Shown: positions 1-9,352, numbered from the stretch's first letter. The stretch: DNA of 64,000 nucleotides from Chitinophagaceae bacterium (GCA_023957755.1 JAMLGT010000002.1:1-64000), one strand, 5' to 3'. Numbers and translations: made by a program. Notes: a model not told the origin generated them from the letters alone.

Positions 1-1
1 C

Positions 2-133
2 GACGTGTTTACAGCGGGTGCTTATCATCATTTAGAGAAAGTTGACCTGAGCAACATGCGTCCGGGGATATATTTTGTAAGCCTGATTACGGAGAGTAAG
101 GTAAAACTAACTCAGCGAGTGGTTAAATTATAA
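2..133 (+). CDS. C-terminal end of a T9SS-sorted secreted protein (partial)
   Basis: Only the last 43 codons are inside the window; the gene begins before base 1. The frame reads to a TAA at 131-133. The tail carries the typical pattern of a Bacteroidota type IX secretion C-terminal sorting domain: 'LSNMRPGIYFVSL' followed by a lysine-rich strand ending 'QRVVKL'. Such tails direct proteins through the outer membrane by the Por/T9SS machinery and are then cleaved. What the mature protein does cannot be told from this fragment. A hairpin terminator follows directly. Confidence 0.75.
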   Translation, partial: DVFTAGAYHHLEKVDLSNMRPGIYFVSLITESKVKLTQRVVKL

Positions 134-153
134 GAGAGGAATTATAAGGCATT

Positions 154-189
154 AAAAAGCGGCTAACTTATTGAGTTGCCGCTTTTTTT
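154..189. terminator. Bidirectional hairpin terminator
   Basis: AGCGGC (158-163) pairs with GCCGCT (178-183). The stem is flanked by A5 on the left and T7 on the right, so it can end the rightward T9SS gene and the leftward GNAT gene that stops at 209. Confidence 0.8.
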
Positions 190-208
190 GTATAAAATCA
201 TTGATAGG

Positions 209-697
209 TTAAAGTGGCATTAGCATCCACACCGTACATCCAAAATGACCACTATTGCCCAACGGACCGTCTAAAAAATGGAATCCCGTTTTCTCGTATA
301 AGGGAATTGCCGTTGTGAGTTCCGGGAGTGTTTCGATATACATTTGTTTGTAACCATCCGCTCTTGCCTCCTGAATTGTGTGGTTTAACATGAGTTTGCC
401 CAGCCCCTGGTTTCTGAAGTCAGCAGATAAGTACATCTTTACCAGTTCGCACGTACCTTCAGGAAGACCTTCCGTAGGGAAGTATCCTGCCCCGCCAGCG
501 ACCTTATTACCTGAAAGCAGCACAAAATATTGTGAGCCTTTTGTTGAAAAAAGAGTACTCAGGTTATCTGTAGTAGGATCGAAATAAACAGTACCCGGTT
601 TGTTGGCATTATGTTCTTCCAAAGATTTACGAATAATCACCGCTAACGCAGAATTATATTCAGGCTTAATAGTGACAATGCGAAAATCTTTTTTCAA
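209..697 (-). CDS. GNAT family N-acetyltransferase
   Basis: This is a 162-residue protein of normal length for a single-domain GNAT. It should transfer an acetyl group from acetyl-CoA to an amine; the substrate is not predictable. Motif A is clear: strand 'CELVKMYL' (about 83-90) followed by the acetyl-CoA pyrophosphate loop 'RNQGLG' (95-100). The later 'IPLYEKTGF' (131-139) is the usual motif B region. There is no signal peptide, so it is cytoplasmic. It lies 3 bp downstream of the HMA-domain gene on the same strand and is probably cotranscribed with it. Confidence 0.88.
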   Translation of the reverse strand: MKKDFRIVTIKPEYNSALAVIIRKSLEEHNANKPGTVYFDPTTDNLSTLFSTKGSQYFVLLSGNKVAGGAGYFPTEGLPEGTCELVKMYLSADFRNQGLGKLMLNHTIQEARADGYKQMYIETLPELTTAIPLYEKTGFHFLDGPLGNSGHFGCTVWMLMPL

Positions 698-700
698 AGT

Positions 701-1063
701 TTATTGCTTTTCAAAGATGGTGCTCTTCCTATCGTAGTGGCAACATGCAGACAACTTTTCGTATGCTTCGTCAGTAGCTTTGAAATTTTGAGTATCGTAA
801 CCGCGGGCGGCCACTTTTTTCTCAATTTGTTCCTGACTTGTAGTGGCCGGGTCAAATTTAAGGTTCAAAACTTTGGTTTTTTTATCCCAGGAAGCGTATG
901 AAGCACCTGCTTCTTTAGCGCTTTTTTCAATAGCACTCTTGCACATTCCACAGTTTCCGTTTACCAGTACTGAATCTGTGATTTCAGTTGACTGAGCCTT
1001 TATTGAGCTAATTGCAAATAAGGCGATAGCTAATGTAGTAACTTTCTTAAAATTGAATTTCAT
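701..1063 (-). CDS. Secreted heavy-metal-associated (HMA) domain protein
   Basis: This 120-residue protein has an N-terminal signal peptide (about 1-23, ending KAQ) and then one HMA fold. The metal-binding loop reads GNCGMC (36-41), giving the CxxC pair C38/C41 used by copper chaperones and P-type ATPase metal domains. A second cysteine/histidine cluster, CCH (107-109), sits near the C-terminus and could add a ligand. It is likely a periplasmic metal (copper) binding or trafficking protein. It is the first gene of a two-gene unit with the downstream GNAT gene. The family is common in Bacteroidota but its partner is usually unknown. Confidence 0.8.
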   Translation of the reverse strand: MKFNFKKVTTLAIALFAISSIKAQSTEITDSVLVNGNCGMCKSAIEKSAKEAGASYASWDKKTKVLNLKFDPATTSQEQIEKKVAARGYDTQNFKATDEAYEKLSACCHYDRKSTIFEKQ

Positions 1064-1198
1064 GTCTTATTTGTTTTTGTTTTTTATTAAACGTAAAAAT
1101 ATGGTATTTATTAAAAGAGAAAGTTATCGATTATAGAATTTGGGAAAATAGATTATTGGGGAAGATAAAAAGGTACGTTACACTGGAGGTGATATTAA

Positions 1199-3322
1199 TT
1201 AATTTACCATGAACCATCTTACTCCCAGCCTGAAGAGTAATCCTGCTGTAGGATAATAAGGGGCTGAGAAACTGTTTCGGGTAAATCCGAACCCTTTATT
1301 GATTTGTGCAGTATTTAAGTTTTCCGCTATAAGGTACATCGTCATTGATCGTATCCTAAAGTTAAAATAAGCATCAATAGTGGGGAGGTTACTGACCGTA
1401 ATACTGTCTTGCGGGAAAAATCTTCCCATAACAGGGGAATAATGATCTGCCTTATAAGGTGTGTTGTACGAAATGTCGAGTCCGGTACTTAGATTCAGGT
1501 TTTTAAAGAAATTCCCTTCAAATGCGATTCTTTGTCGTGTATAGAAAAGAGGAATGTGGATTGGGTCTTGGGAAACCGCCTGCTGGATAATAAAGTCGCT
1601 ATATAAATTCAAGTGCCCGACAAGTTTGTTCTTCGTGGAGAGCACACCTTGCGTAATATTTATTAAGTCGGATGATTGGTCTTTTTTATAGTAGTTGGTG
1701 AGGTAGGCATAATTTGCAATGGAAGTGTTTTTAATCATGAGATTAAACTTCTTGTTTACCGACTGGAAAGTGAATACAGTGATATTTTCTTTTTTTGTGA
1801 GAGAAGTAGTATCCAGATTGAATGCAGAATTTGCCTGAAATATGTATGATGGAGAACGATTGTAGTTTTCGAAAGATACTTTTATTGTACCCCATTTTGG
1901 ATTAATGAATCTCTGGATAGAAGCCCCGATACTGAAATCGCTAGCATAAAATCCGGCTATGTAAAAGCTGCCGGTAAGGGAAGCGTCCCACTTTTGATTC
2001 CGGGTTCTGTTCCGGTATTCACCATGTGCTATTGCATTATAATAGCTCTTTGAAACGGGAGGAAGTGGATAGATTTCGATAATATCTTGTGGTATGAATG
2101 GTTTTGTAAATGTGCCTGTATAATTTTCCAGCCTGATTCCTGCTTCGAGGTATTGTGCCTGATTCTTTGTTTCCGGAAACTGCCGGATAGAAATATCATT
2201 ACTCACTAGATTCCATTGGTCGTAGAAGTAAAAGTTCTTTGCCTGAGGTTTGATGTGGATATTGTAGTAGTCACTAAAAAATACAGAATCTGAAAGAGCA
2301 GAAGCAAAAGAGGAAAAATTGTCTATGAACTTAAATCCGGACTCCTGATACTGGAAGGTATGCAAAAAGCGAAGTTTGGGATAGAATAGGTATTCAGTGG
2401 TGCTGTCATTCACTTTGATGGAGTCTTTCTTACCCAGGTCATATCGCTGCCGGAGAAAAATTACGAAATCATTATAACGGTTTCCTACCGTCATGCCTGA
2501 GTTGAACACACTGTATGTGGAGCTGGAATTGTTCCCGAGATTCACCGGTACTGCAATTCTTCGTTTTCGGTCCGGATCTGATAATAAGGCAGGGTCTGTG
2601 ATACCCCCGTTTTCTGCTGATAGTAACTTATTGCCAAGTACAATAAGATCAGCTGCATACCTTTTTCTTTTCGCCTGATAGCTGCTAAAAAATCTGAAGT
2701 TATTATGACTGGTATTTTGATTCTGAAATACTCCGGGTGAAGATATGAGTCGATAGTCAAATCCTGCATTCCAGAAGGGCTTTATATTTTGGGTGTGGAG
2801 TACTTTGATTACCTGCTCTTTTGAGAGGTAATCATACAAATAGTTTAGCGTTGTAAATGGTCTTGTGGTATTGTAAAGTCTGGTGTTTCCAATTGTAAAC
2901 TTATAGATATCAAAGGCATGAAATCCGGGGTCGAACCCAATCACCTTATCGGGGCTGAAAAGGATGGGGTAAGCAGCATTTCCGTTGTTACCAAGGGTCT
3001 GATATCCCGGAGGGACCGAATAATATTCCCTGAAGTCATTTATCGAGGAATCAATGTGGTGTCTGGTAAGAGAGTCAGGGTATTTGAAGCTAATAGTGAT
3101 TGAATCAGCCAGGTCATCACGTTGTTCAAAGCCCGGCCCTCTGGTAGTGTCTCCCGGTTGGTTGGTTTTGTTAGCACCAGGACCAAGTGCCCCGCTTTTA
3201 CTTCTGAGTACATCCGGCCTGACTGTGCGGGGAATCCTTTGTGCTTTGGAGGAAACCGTCAGCAATAATAGGAACACCGCGACGAGAGATCCGGTTAATA
3301 ATATTTTTCTTGATGCGTACAT
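1199..3322 (-). CDS. Putative outer-membrane porin (Bacteroidota 'putative porin' family)
   Basis: The protein has 707 residues and a signal peptide (about 1-27, ending SKAQ). A proline/glycine-rich linker follows (about 28-70). The remainder is long and rich in alternating aromatic/hydrophobic strands, ending in 'RLGVRWFMVN', a beta-barrel-like aromatic C-terminus. It resembles the large 'putative porin' family found next to purine or cell-envelope genes in Bacteroidota; family assignment is from recall of sequence style, not a search. It starts 5 bp after the purine nucleoside phosphorylase stop, so the two form an operon. The transported substrate is unknown; nucleoside uptake is a context guess only. 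Confidence 0.72.
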   Translation of the reverse strand: MYASRKILLTGSLVAVFLLLLTVSSKAQRIPRTVRPDVLRSKSGALGPGANKTNQPGDTTRGPGFEQRDDLADSITISFKYPDSLTRHHIDSSINDFREYYSVPPGYQTLGNNGNAAYPILFSPDKVIGFDPGFHAFDIYKFTIGNTRLYNTTRPFTTLNYLYDYLSKEQVIKVLHTQNIKPFWNAGFDYRLISSPGVFQNQNTSHNNFRFFSSYQAKRKRYAADLIVLGNKLLSAENGGITDPALLSDPDRKRRIAVPVNLGNNSSSTYSVFNSGMTVGNRYNDFVIFLRQRYDLGKKDSIKVNDSTTEYLFYPKLRFLHTFQYQESGFKFIDNFSSFASALSDSVFFSDYYNIHIKPQAKNFYFYDQWNLVSNDISIRQFPETKNQAQYLEAGIRLENYTGTFTKPFIPQDIIEIYPLPPVSKSYYNAIAHGEYRNRTRNQKWDASLTGSFYIAGFYASDFSIGASIQRFINPKWGTIKVSFENYNRSPSYIFQANSAFNLDTTSLTKKENITVFTFQSVNKKFNLMIKNTSIANYAYLTNYYKKDQSSDLINITQGVLSTKNKLVGHLNLYSDFIIQQAVSQDPIHIPLFYTRQRIAFEGNFFKNLNLSTGLDISYNTPYKADHYSPVMGRFFPQDSITVSNLPTIDAYFNFRIRSMTMYLIAENLNTAQINKGFGFTRNSFSAPYYPTAGLLFRLGVRWFMVN

Positions 3323-3327
3323 CAGGC

Positions 3328-4140
3328 TTAGAGCTGTCTGATCAGTTCTTTGAAAATAAGAGTCAATTTTGGCTCAGCTTCCTTTGCAGCCTGGAGAACT
3401 TCTTCGTGGGTAATGGTATTCTCTTCTTCACGAATACCCACATCTGTTATTACACTCACTGCAAAGACAGGAATACCCATGTGATTGGCTACAGTTACTT
3501 CCTGTACGGTGCTCATTCCGACCGCATCTCCTCCCAGAATTCTTACCAGCTTATATTCTGCGCGTGTCTCGAATGTGGGGCCTGTAACCCCGAAGTACAC
3601 ACCTTCTTTAAGGTCTATCTTGTTTGCCTGGGCAATATCTTTCGCTTTATTGATTAGATCCTTTTTGTAGGGCTCACTCATATCGGGAAAGCGTGGACCG
3701 AGGTCATTATCATTCTTACCAACTAGAGGGTTAGGAGTAAAAAAACTGATATGGTCATTGATAATCATAAGATCACCCACATGAAAATCAGGATGTGTGC
3801 CACCTGCTGCGTTGCTTACGAAGAGGTTTTTGATTCCCAGGAACTTCATTACACGAATTGGAAATACAACCTCATCGACAGAATATCCTTCGTAATAATG
3901 AAAGCGGCCGGCCATGGCCACTACTTTTTTACCGGAGAGTGTTCCGAATATGAGTTTTCCCTGATGCCCCTCCACAGTGCTGACAGGAAAGTTGGGAATT
4001 TCTCCATAGGGAATTTCACATTCAGCTTGTATCTCAGAAGTAAAACTGCCAAGCCCACTTCCTAATACAATCCCAACTGTAGGCTGAATCGTAGTCCTGG
4101 CCTGGATGTACTGAACAGCCTCATAGATTTTCTTTACCAT
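3328..4140 (-). CDS. Purine-nucleoside phosphorylase (trimeric PNP family)
   Basis: This 270-residue enzyme cleaves purine nucleosides with phosphate to the free base and (deoxy)ribose-1-phosphate. Family motifs are complete: phosphate loop 'GSGLG' (27-31), 'VEGHQG' with H59, 'RFHYYEG' (79-85), 'SNAAGG' (109-114), 'GPTFET' (187-192) and the ribose-binding Met209/Ser210. The purine-contact position, usually Asn in the '(L/I)TN' motif of mammalian and Bacillus enzymes, is Asp here (ITD, D233). That change may shift base preference; it could also simply be the norm for this phylum. It is the upstream gene of a two-gene operon with the putative porin. Confidence 0.93.
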   Translation of the reverse strand: MVKKIYEAVQYIQARTTIQPTVGIVLGSGLGSFTSEIQAECEIPYGEIPNFPVSTVEGHQGKLIFGTLSGKKVVAMAGRFHYYEGYSVDEVVFPIRVMKFLGIKNLFVSNAAGGTHPDFHVGDLMIINDHISFFTPNPLVGKNDNDLGPRFPDMSEPYKKDLINKAKDIAQANKIDLKEGVYFGVTGPTFETRAEYKLVRILGGDAVGMSTVQEVTVANHMGIPVFAVSVITDVGIREEENTITHEEVLQAAKEAEPKLTLIFKELIRQL

Positions 4141-4373
4141 CTTACTTTAATGTTACTGCCAAAGATAAGAGAAGTATTTGTTACAATTTTGGGGGTGCGG
4201 GCTGTCGTTTCAGGAACTGATCCGGATTGAATGGATGTGACCCACGAATCTTTCAGGGAACAGTTTGTAGATAGAATAACCAATGATATTTTAACATTTT
4301 GTCTGTAGTAGCCTCTTGCCACTGACTCTCTCAGAAGTATCTAATTCATTAAATTAGCACCTTAACTAAGACT

Positions 4374-6800
4374 ATGAGGCAATTCTTCTTATTGGCTTCT
4401 CTGCTTTTTTCGTTTCATCTTTTTTCACAAGTACCCGGCGGGAAGTCATCTTCTGAAATATTTCAGGATATCAGGAAATTAAATGTGCTTGGCTCTGTAT
4501 TATATGTGGCCGCCCATCCGGATGATGAAAACACACAATTGATAACATGGCTGGGTAATGAAAAGTTGTACCGGGCAGCTTATCTGAGTATGACACGTGG
4601 AGATGGAGGACAGAATCTTATTGGTAATGAGCAGGGAGTAGAATTGGGTTTGATCAGGACTGAGGAATTATTGGCAGCTCGAAGCACTGACGGAGGTGAA
4701 CAATTTTTTACAAGAGCATTTGATTTCGGCTATTCAAAAGGGCCTGAGGAAACTTTTCGGTTTTGGAATAAAGAAAAGATACTTAGTGATGTAGTTTGGG
4801 TTATCCGCAAGTTTCGTCCTGATGTAATTGTTACGCGGTTCCCTACAACTGGTGAAGGAGGACATGGACATCATACAGCTTCAGCAATTCTTGCAGGTGA
4901 GGCATTTGATGCAGCCGGAGATTCTACAAGGTTTCCTGAGCAGTTGAAGTATGGGGTAAGTGTCTGGAAGCCTAGGCGCTTACTTTGGAATACGTTTAAT
5001 TTTGGAGGACAAAATACTACTTCGTCGGATCAGTTTAAGCTGGATGTGGGAGGATATAATTCCTATTTAGGTAAAAGCTATGGAGAAATAGCTGCGGATA
5101 GCAGGAGCCAACACAAGAGCCAGGGATTTGGAGTTTCGGCTTCGCGTGGAACCCGATATGAGTATTTCAGATTAATAAAAGGTGATGCACCTCATGAAGG
5201 ATTGCTGGATGGAGTGAATACTACATGGGGGCGAATAGGTGGGCAACATGTTGGTGACCTGGTTTCACGGCTCGTGAGCGAATACTCTTTTAATGCTCCG
5301 GGTCAATCTGTTCCGCTTTTGATAGAGATATTTAATGAAATAAAGAAATTACCTTCAGGAGTGTGGAGAGATAAAAAGCTGACAGAGGTAAAACGATTGA
5401 TTGCGGAATGCTCAGGGTTATTTGCAGGAGCATATACGACAGTGCAATATCTTGTACCAGGTAAAGAAGCTAAGGTCAGATTGATCGTAAACAATCGATT
5501 GGGAACGGCTGCCCGACTGAAAGATGTTGTTTTCAGAGATCAAAAAAACATAATGGACGAAGCACTCGCCAAAGACATCAATGTAGAAAAAAGTATATCA
5601 TATATCCTCCCTGATTCGGCATCGTTTTCGCAGCCCTATTGGTTAAGATTGCCAATGACAACAGGTGCATTTACAGTCGATGATCAAACTATGATTGGAA
5701 AGCCGGAGAATGATCCTGTCAGCGTCCGGCTCACCATTGATTTTGAGGGTACTTCAATCACTTATACAATTCCTGTTAAATACAGATATAATGACCCTGT
5801 AAAGGGCGAGGTGAATCAACCGGTTTACGTGGTGCCCGCAGTTGAGATCAGGAGTGAACCTGAAGTAGTGTTGTCTGTAAACCATAAACCTGTTTCCGTG
5901 AATACTCAGATTACCCGCAATGATTCGGGGGCGGTTATTTCTGAAGTGAAGGTAGTACCTGTTCATGGGGTGACAGCGAGGTTGGAAAATGGAGTCAGTA
6001 CATTTTTTTCTGATAAGAAGAATGGTACTAATCAGTTAGAGTTTAAAGCAGTTTCCGGAAACAGGATATTTGATCATTACAAAGTAGCAATAAGTTATCC
6101 TCATATTTCAGATATTGTTTACTTTCCTGAAGCACAGTCCAAATTGGTTTCTTTAGATATGCAGATAGCGGGAAAGCATGCAGGATATATTGCCGGTGCA
6201 GGTGATAAGATACCTGAAGCACTTGTGCAGATGGGTTATAAAGTAACGATACTGGATGCTGTGGATCTTGCAACCAAGAATTTATCAGAGTTCGATGTGA
6301 TAGTTACCGGGGTCAGGGCTTATAATATTCATACCTGGCTAAATGAAGCCGAACGTAAACTAATGGACTATGTAAAAGAGGGTGGGGTATTATTTGTTCA
6401 ATATAATACCAATAACAATATCGGGCCAATAAAGGCCAAAATTGGGCCTTATCCATTTACAATTTCCCGAACGAGAGTGACAGACGAATCTACTCAGGTT
6501 AATTTTGTTGATAAGACAGATGGGTTGCTCAACTACCCAAACAAGATATCAGGAACCGATTTCGAAGGATGGATTCAGGAGCGGAGTACTTATCAGGCTA
6601 CAGATTTTTCAGAAAATTATAAGAGTTTGTTTTTAATGAATGATAAAGGAGAGCCGGCATCAGATGGGAGTCTTATTTACTGCAATTACGGGAAAGGAAG
6701 ATTTGTATATTCCGGACTCGTGTTCTTTAGAGAGTTGCCTGCAGGTGTGCCAGGGGCGTATCGTCTGTTTGCCAACCTCATTGCGAAACCGAAACGTTAG
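4374..6800 (+). CDS. Secreted PIG-L/LmbE family deacetylase with C-terminal extra domains
   Basis: The protein has 808 residues and a signal peptide (about 1-19). The N-terminal third is a PIG-L deacetylase domain: zinc motif 'AHPDDEN' (47-53) and the second zinc site 'HGHH' (164-167). PIG-L enzymes remove acetyl groups from N-acetylglucosamine-type sugars. The middle (about 330-580) looks like beta-sandwich linker domains. The C-terminal part (about 590-808) resembles a glutamine-amidotransferase-like/ThuA fold, with 'VTGVRAYN' and 'GGVLFVQYN' on predicted strands. It is followed by a 37-residue membrane peptide and a sodium:solute symporter, which suggests uptake of the released product. 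The substrate is not known. Confidence 0.88.
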   Translation: MRQFFLLASLLFSFHLFSQVPGGKSSSEIFQDIRKLNVLGSVLYVAAHPDDENTQLITWLGNEKLYRAAYLSMTRGDGGQNLIGNEQGVELGLIRTEELLAARSTDGGEQFFTRAFDFGYSKGPEETFRFWNKEKILSDVVWVIRKFRPDVIVTRFPTTGEGGHGHHTASAILAGEAFDAAGDSTRFPEQLKYGVSVWKPRRLLWNTFNFGGQNTTSSDQFKLDVGGYNSYLGKSYGEIAADSRSQHKSQGFGVSASRGTRYEYFRLIKGDAPHEGLLDGVNTTWGRIGGQHVGDLVSRLVSEYSFNAPGQSVPLLIEIFNEIKKLPSGVWRDKKLTEVKRLIAECSGLFAGAYTTVQYLVPGKEAKVRLIVNNRLGTAARLKDVVFRDQKNIMDEALAKDINVEKSISYILPDSASFSQPYWLRLPMTTGAFTVDDQTMIGKPENDPVSVRLTIDFEGTSITYTIPVKYRYNDPVKGEVNQPVYVVPAVEIRSEPEVVLSVNHKPVSVNTQITRNDSGAVISEVKVVPVHGVTARLENGVSTFFSDKKNGTNQLEFKAVSGNRIFDHYKVAISYPHISDIVYFPEAQSKLVSLDMQIAGKHAGYIAGAGDKIPEALVQMGYKVTILDAVDLATKNLSEFDVIVTGVRAYNIHTWLNEAERKLMDYVKEGGVLFVQYNTNNNIGPIKAKIGPYPFTISRTRVTDESTQVNFVDKTDGLLNYPNKISGTDFEGWIQERSTYQATDFSENYKSLFLMNDKGEPASDGSLIYCNYGKGRFVYSGLVFFRELPAGVPGAYRLFANLIAKPKR

Positions 6801-6803
6801 TTT

Positions 6804-6917
6804 ATGACAACTGATAAAAAAGAGAAACGGTATTGGCTGAGGTGGTACATTTTTGTATTCCTCTTTCTGGTAATACAAATCATTATATATTATTTTATCA
6901 CAAAGGCTTTTAATTAA
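6804..6917 (+). CDS. 37-residue single-pass membrane peptide
   Basis: ATG at 6804 opens a 38-codon frame that begins 3 bp after the PIG-L stop and ends 11 bp before the symporter start. The product starts with a charged segment (MTTDKKEKRYW), then one hydrophobic helix of about 20 residues (IFVFLFLVIQIIIYYFI), and ends KAFN. Position, spacing and a positive-inside N-terminus all fit a real gene. It is probably a small subunit or stabiliser of the symporter; this is inference from context, in the manner of small accessory peptides of transporters. No family is recognised. Confidence 0.65.
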   Translation: MTTDKKEKRYWLRWYIFVFLFLVIQIIIYYFITKAFN

Positions 6918-6928
6918 TCTGCAGTATT

Positions 6929-8557
6929 ATGGGATATACTGACTGGATTGTGCTGATCGGAACGCTGACACTCATTATTTCCTATGGGATATACAAAAGC
7001 CGTACTTCGCACAATCTTGAAGGATATTTTTTAAGTAACCATGATATGCCCTGGTACCTGGTCTTGTTGAGTATTATGGGTACTCAGGCAAGTGCCATCA
7101 CTTTTGTAAGTGCCCCCGGGCAGGCTTATACTGATGGGATGCGGTTTGTACAATATTATTTTGGATTACCGCTGGCCATGATAGTAATAAGTATCGTATT
7201 TGTGCCGGTATTCAGACGACTAAAGGTCTATACCGCGTATGAATTCTTAGAGGAGCGGTTCGACTCCAGAACGAGGACGTTCACCTCTATTTTGTTTCAG
7301 ATATCAAGAGGTCTCTCCACAGGGATCAGTATCTATGCACCATCATTGATATTAAGTTCACTCCTGGGGTGGAATATTTATTACACCAACATCATTATGG
7401 GAGGATTATTGATTATTTATACAATGTCCGGTGGTGCCAGAGCGGTGGCTCATACGCAGAAATTACAGTTAGTCATCATTTTTGCAGGTATGTTTCTTGC
7501 CGGATATCTGGTAGTAAAGCTGATGCCTGAGAATATTCATTTCAGGGATGCTCTCAGAATTGGAGGGGAGAGTGGGAAGATGAACATTATCACTACAGGT
7601 TTTGAGGGAGGAGCATTTAACTGGGAGGATAAGTATAATATCTGGAGTGGATTAATAGGAGGTTTATTTCTTGCACTATCCTATTTTGGAACTGATCACA
7701 GTCAGGTGGGGCGTTACCTTACTGCAAAGAGTGATAAGGAAAGCAAACTGGGATTGCTGATGAACGGAGTGGTAAAGGTGCCTATGCAATTTATGATATT
7801 GCTGCTCGGTGTTTTGATTTTTTCGTTTTATCAGTTCCACAAAGCTCCTCTACATTTTAATGAAGCGCAGGTGATAGAAGCACATCAGACTCAGTATGGC
7901 GCAGAAATGAAAAAATTAGAGGCAGCATACGCAGAAGTATCGCCTGGTGATATTCAAACCAAGTCAGCTTACAGAAGCCAGTACACCGAATTAATCAGGA
8001 AGGCGCTGCCCGGTCAGGATGTGAATGATACGAACTATATATTCCTGCGTTTTGTGATGGATTATTTACCTGAAGGGTTGATTGGACTTTTGATTGCTAT
8101 CATTTTTCTGGCTTCATGGGGGAGTGTGGCGGCTGCGCTTAACTCGCTTGCTGCATGCACTATAGTGGATATTCATAAAAAGTATTGGAACAAAAATCTC
8201 ACTGCTGAAAAAGACTATCGGTATTCTAAACTCTATACACTTTTCTGGGGCATCTTCTGCATTTTTGTGGCGGAGTTTGCCGGGAATATCGGAAACAGCC
8301 TTATTGAGACCGTAAACATACTGGGATCTATTTTTTATGGAGTTATTTTGGGAATCTTTCTTGTAGCGTTCTGGATAAAGTATATCAGGGCCAACGCCTT
8401 ATTTTATGGAGCATTGATATCTCAGGTTTTAGTGATTGTGGCATATAAATTGAATATTATTTCTTTTCTTTGGCTTAATGTGATCGGATGCCTTTTGGTA
8501 ATCATAATTGGTTCGGGGTTGCAGAAATTCATTACCCCAAAAGCCATTAGAAATTAA
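6929..8557 (+). CDS. Sodium:solute symporter (SSS family)
   Basis: This 542-residue membrane protein has about 13 hydrophobic segments and the layout of the SSS family (LeuT-like fold, Na+-coupled uptake). Typical features are the opening 'GYTDWIVLIG', 'SRTSHNLEGYFL' in the first loop, the 'TAYEFLEERF' segment and 'SYFGTDHSQVGRYL' around the middle. A hydrophilic insert lies at about 310-365. The family takes up sugars, sialic acid, proline and similar solutes; which one is not clear here. The upstream secreted PIG-L deacetylase and the 37-residue peptide make an amino-sugar-like product a plausible but unproven substrate. Confidence 0.9.
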   Translation: MGYTDWIVLIGTLTLIISYGIYKSRTSHNLEGYFLSNHDMPWYLVLLSIMGTQASAITFVSAPGQAYTDGMRFVQYYFGLPLAMIVISIVFVPVFRRLKVYTAYEFLEERFDSRTRTFTSILFQISRGLSTGISIYAPSLILSSLLGWNIYYTNIIMGGLLIIYTMSGGARAVAHTQKLQLVIIFAGMFLAGYLVVKLMPENIHFRDALRIGGESGKMNIITTGFEGGAFNWEDKYNIWSGLIGGLFLALSYFGTDHSQVGRYLTAKSDKESKLGLLMNGVVKVPMQFMILLLGVLIFSFYQFHKAPLHFNEAQVIEAHQTQYGAEMKKLEAAYAEVSPGDIQTKSAYRSQYTELIRKALPGQDVNDTNYIFLRFVMDYLPEGLIGLLIAIIFLASWGSVAAALNSLAACTIVDIHKKYWNKNLTAEKDYRYSKLYTLFWGIFCIFVAEFAGNIGNSLIETVNILGSIFYGVILGIFLVAFWIKYIRANALFYGALISQVLVIVAYKLNIISFLWLNVIGCLLVIIIGSGLQKFITPKAIRN

Positions 8558-8564
8558 TATTTTC

Positions 8565-8572
8565 TATATTTG
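8565..8572 (+). promoter_or_regulatory. Bacteroidota -7 element upstream of the 8589 gene
   Basis: TATATTTG matches the TAnnTTTG consensus of Bacteroidota primary promoters and lies 16 bp before the ATG at 8589. No good -33 TTG is seen at the usual spacing, so this call is tentative. Confidence 0.4.
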
Positions 8573-8588
8573 AAAAAACACAATTGTT

Positions 8589-9257
8589 ATGAAGCATTTT
8601 ACTTTGATGATGTCGCTATTTTTTATTGCGGGTAGTTTGTTTAGTCAAACGTATTCTGGTCCGGGCACATTAAGCTATAATGGGTCAAAGTATGCGTGTG
8701 ATATTATTGAGTTTGGGATACCTGCATCGGAAGCTGAGAGCGTTATAAAAGACCGGATGAAGGCGTTAGGATACCTGCCTGAGAAGGGAAAAGGGCCAAT
8801 GGTATTTAAGAATGTAAGGATAAGTGAATTAGGCGAGGATCAGGCTTACGATTTGGTTTTTGATGTGAGCAGAAAGAGCCGGAAGGAAAGCGACAGGTCT
8901 ATAGTGTCTTTAATCTCTGCCAAAGCCGGTGAATTACCTGCCGGTAAGTTAAAAAGAGGTGAGCAGGCTCCCACAATTGTTAATTCGCCCAAGGCTCCTG
9001 CTTTCTTAGGGAGTTTTAATACCGCAGTGGTTCAGAAGGCTTATGAGCTGGATATTTTGGCGATGGCTAAAGATTTGGAAAAATCCCAAAAAGAATTGGA
9101 TAATCTGGTTAAAGAGCAGAGTAAAATCGAAAAGAAAATTCAGGATGCTCAGGACGATCTGAAGAAGAATCAAAGAGAACAGGAAACTGTGAAAGCACAG
9201 ATTGAGAGTCAGAAGAAACAACTGGAAGAGAAGAAGGCAACCCCTCCCAACCAGTAA
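8589..9257 (+). CDS. Secreted protein of unknown function with C-terminal coiled coil
   Basis: The product has 222 residues. A signal peptide covers about 1-20 (ending LFSQ). The region 25-125 is a small mixed fold with no motif I recognise. Residues about 155-216 form a highly charged heptad-like coiled coil (repeats of K/E/Q with spaced leucines and isoleucines). The C-terminus is short and proline-rich. It is likely a periplasmic structural or scaffolding protein. It has its own -7-like element and a strong terminator, so it is probably monocistronic. No family assigned. Confidence 0.75.
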   Translation: MKHFTLMMSLFFIAGSLFSQTYSGPGTLSYNGSKYACDIIEFGIPASEAESVIKDRMKALGYLPEKGKGPMVFKNVRISELGEDQAYDLVFDVSRKSRKESDRSIVSLISAKAGELPAGKLKRGEQAPTIVNSPKAPAFLGSFNTAVVQKAYELDILAMAKDLEKSQKELDNLVKEQSKIEKKIQDAQDDLKKNQREQETVKAQIESQKKQLEEKKATPPNQ

Positions 9258-9282
9258 GTATTCGATTGAAGATATAGCTGGT

Positions 9283-9309
9283 GCCGGGTGTTTTACATCC
9301 GGCTTTTTT
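9283..9309 (+). terminator. Hairpin terminator after the coiled-coil protein gene
   Basis: GCCGGGTG (9283-9290) pairs with CATCCGGC (9296-9303), with one G:U pair and a 5-nt loop, followed by six T. It is oriented rightward. Confidence 0.85.
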
Positions 9310-9352
9310 GTGCTATCATACTTCAAATTGCAACCACATTAATATTCAAAAA

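Noticed and set aside
4134-4322. 62-codon leftward frame upstream of the PIG-L gene
   Set aside because: It overlaps the PNP start and the PIG-L promoter region, has no recognisable features and no spacing logic; more likely chance in non-coding DNA.
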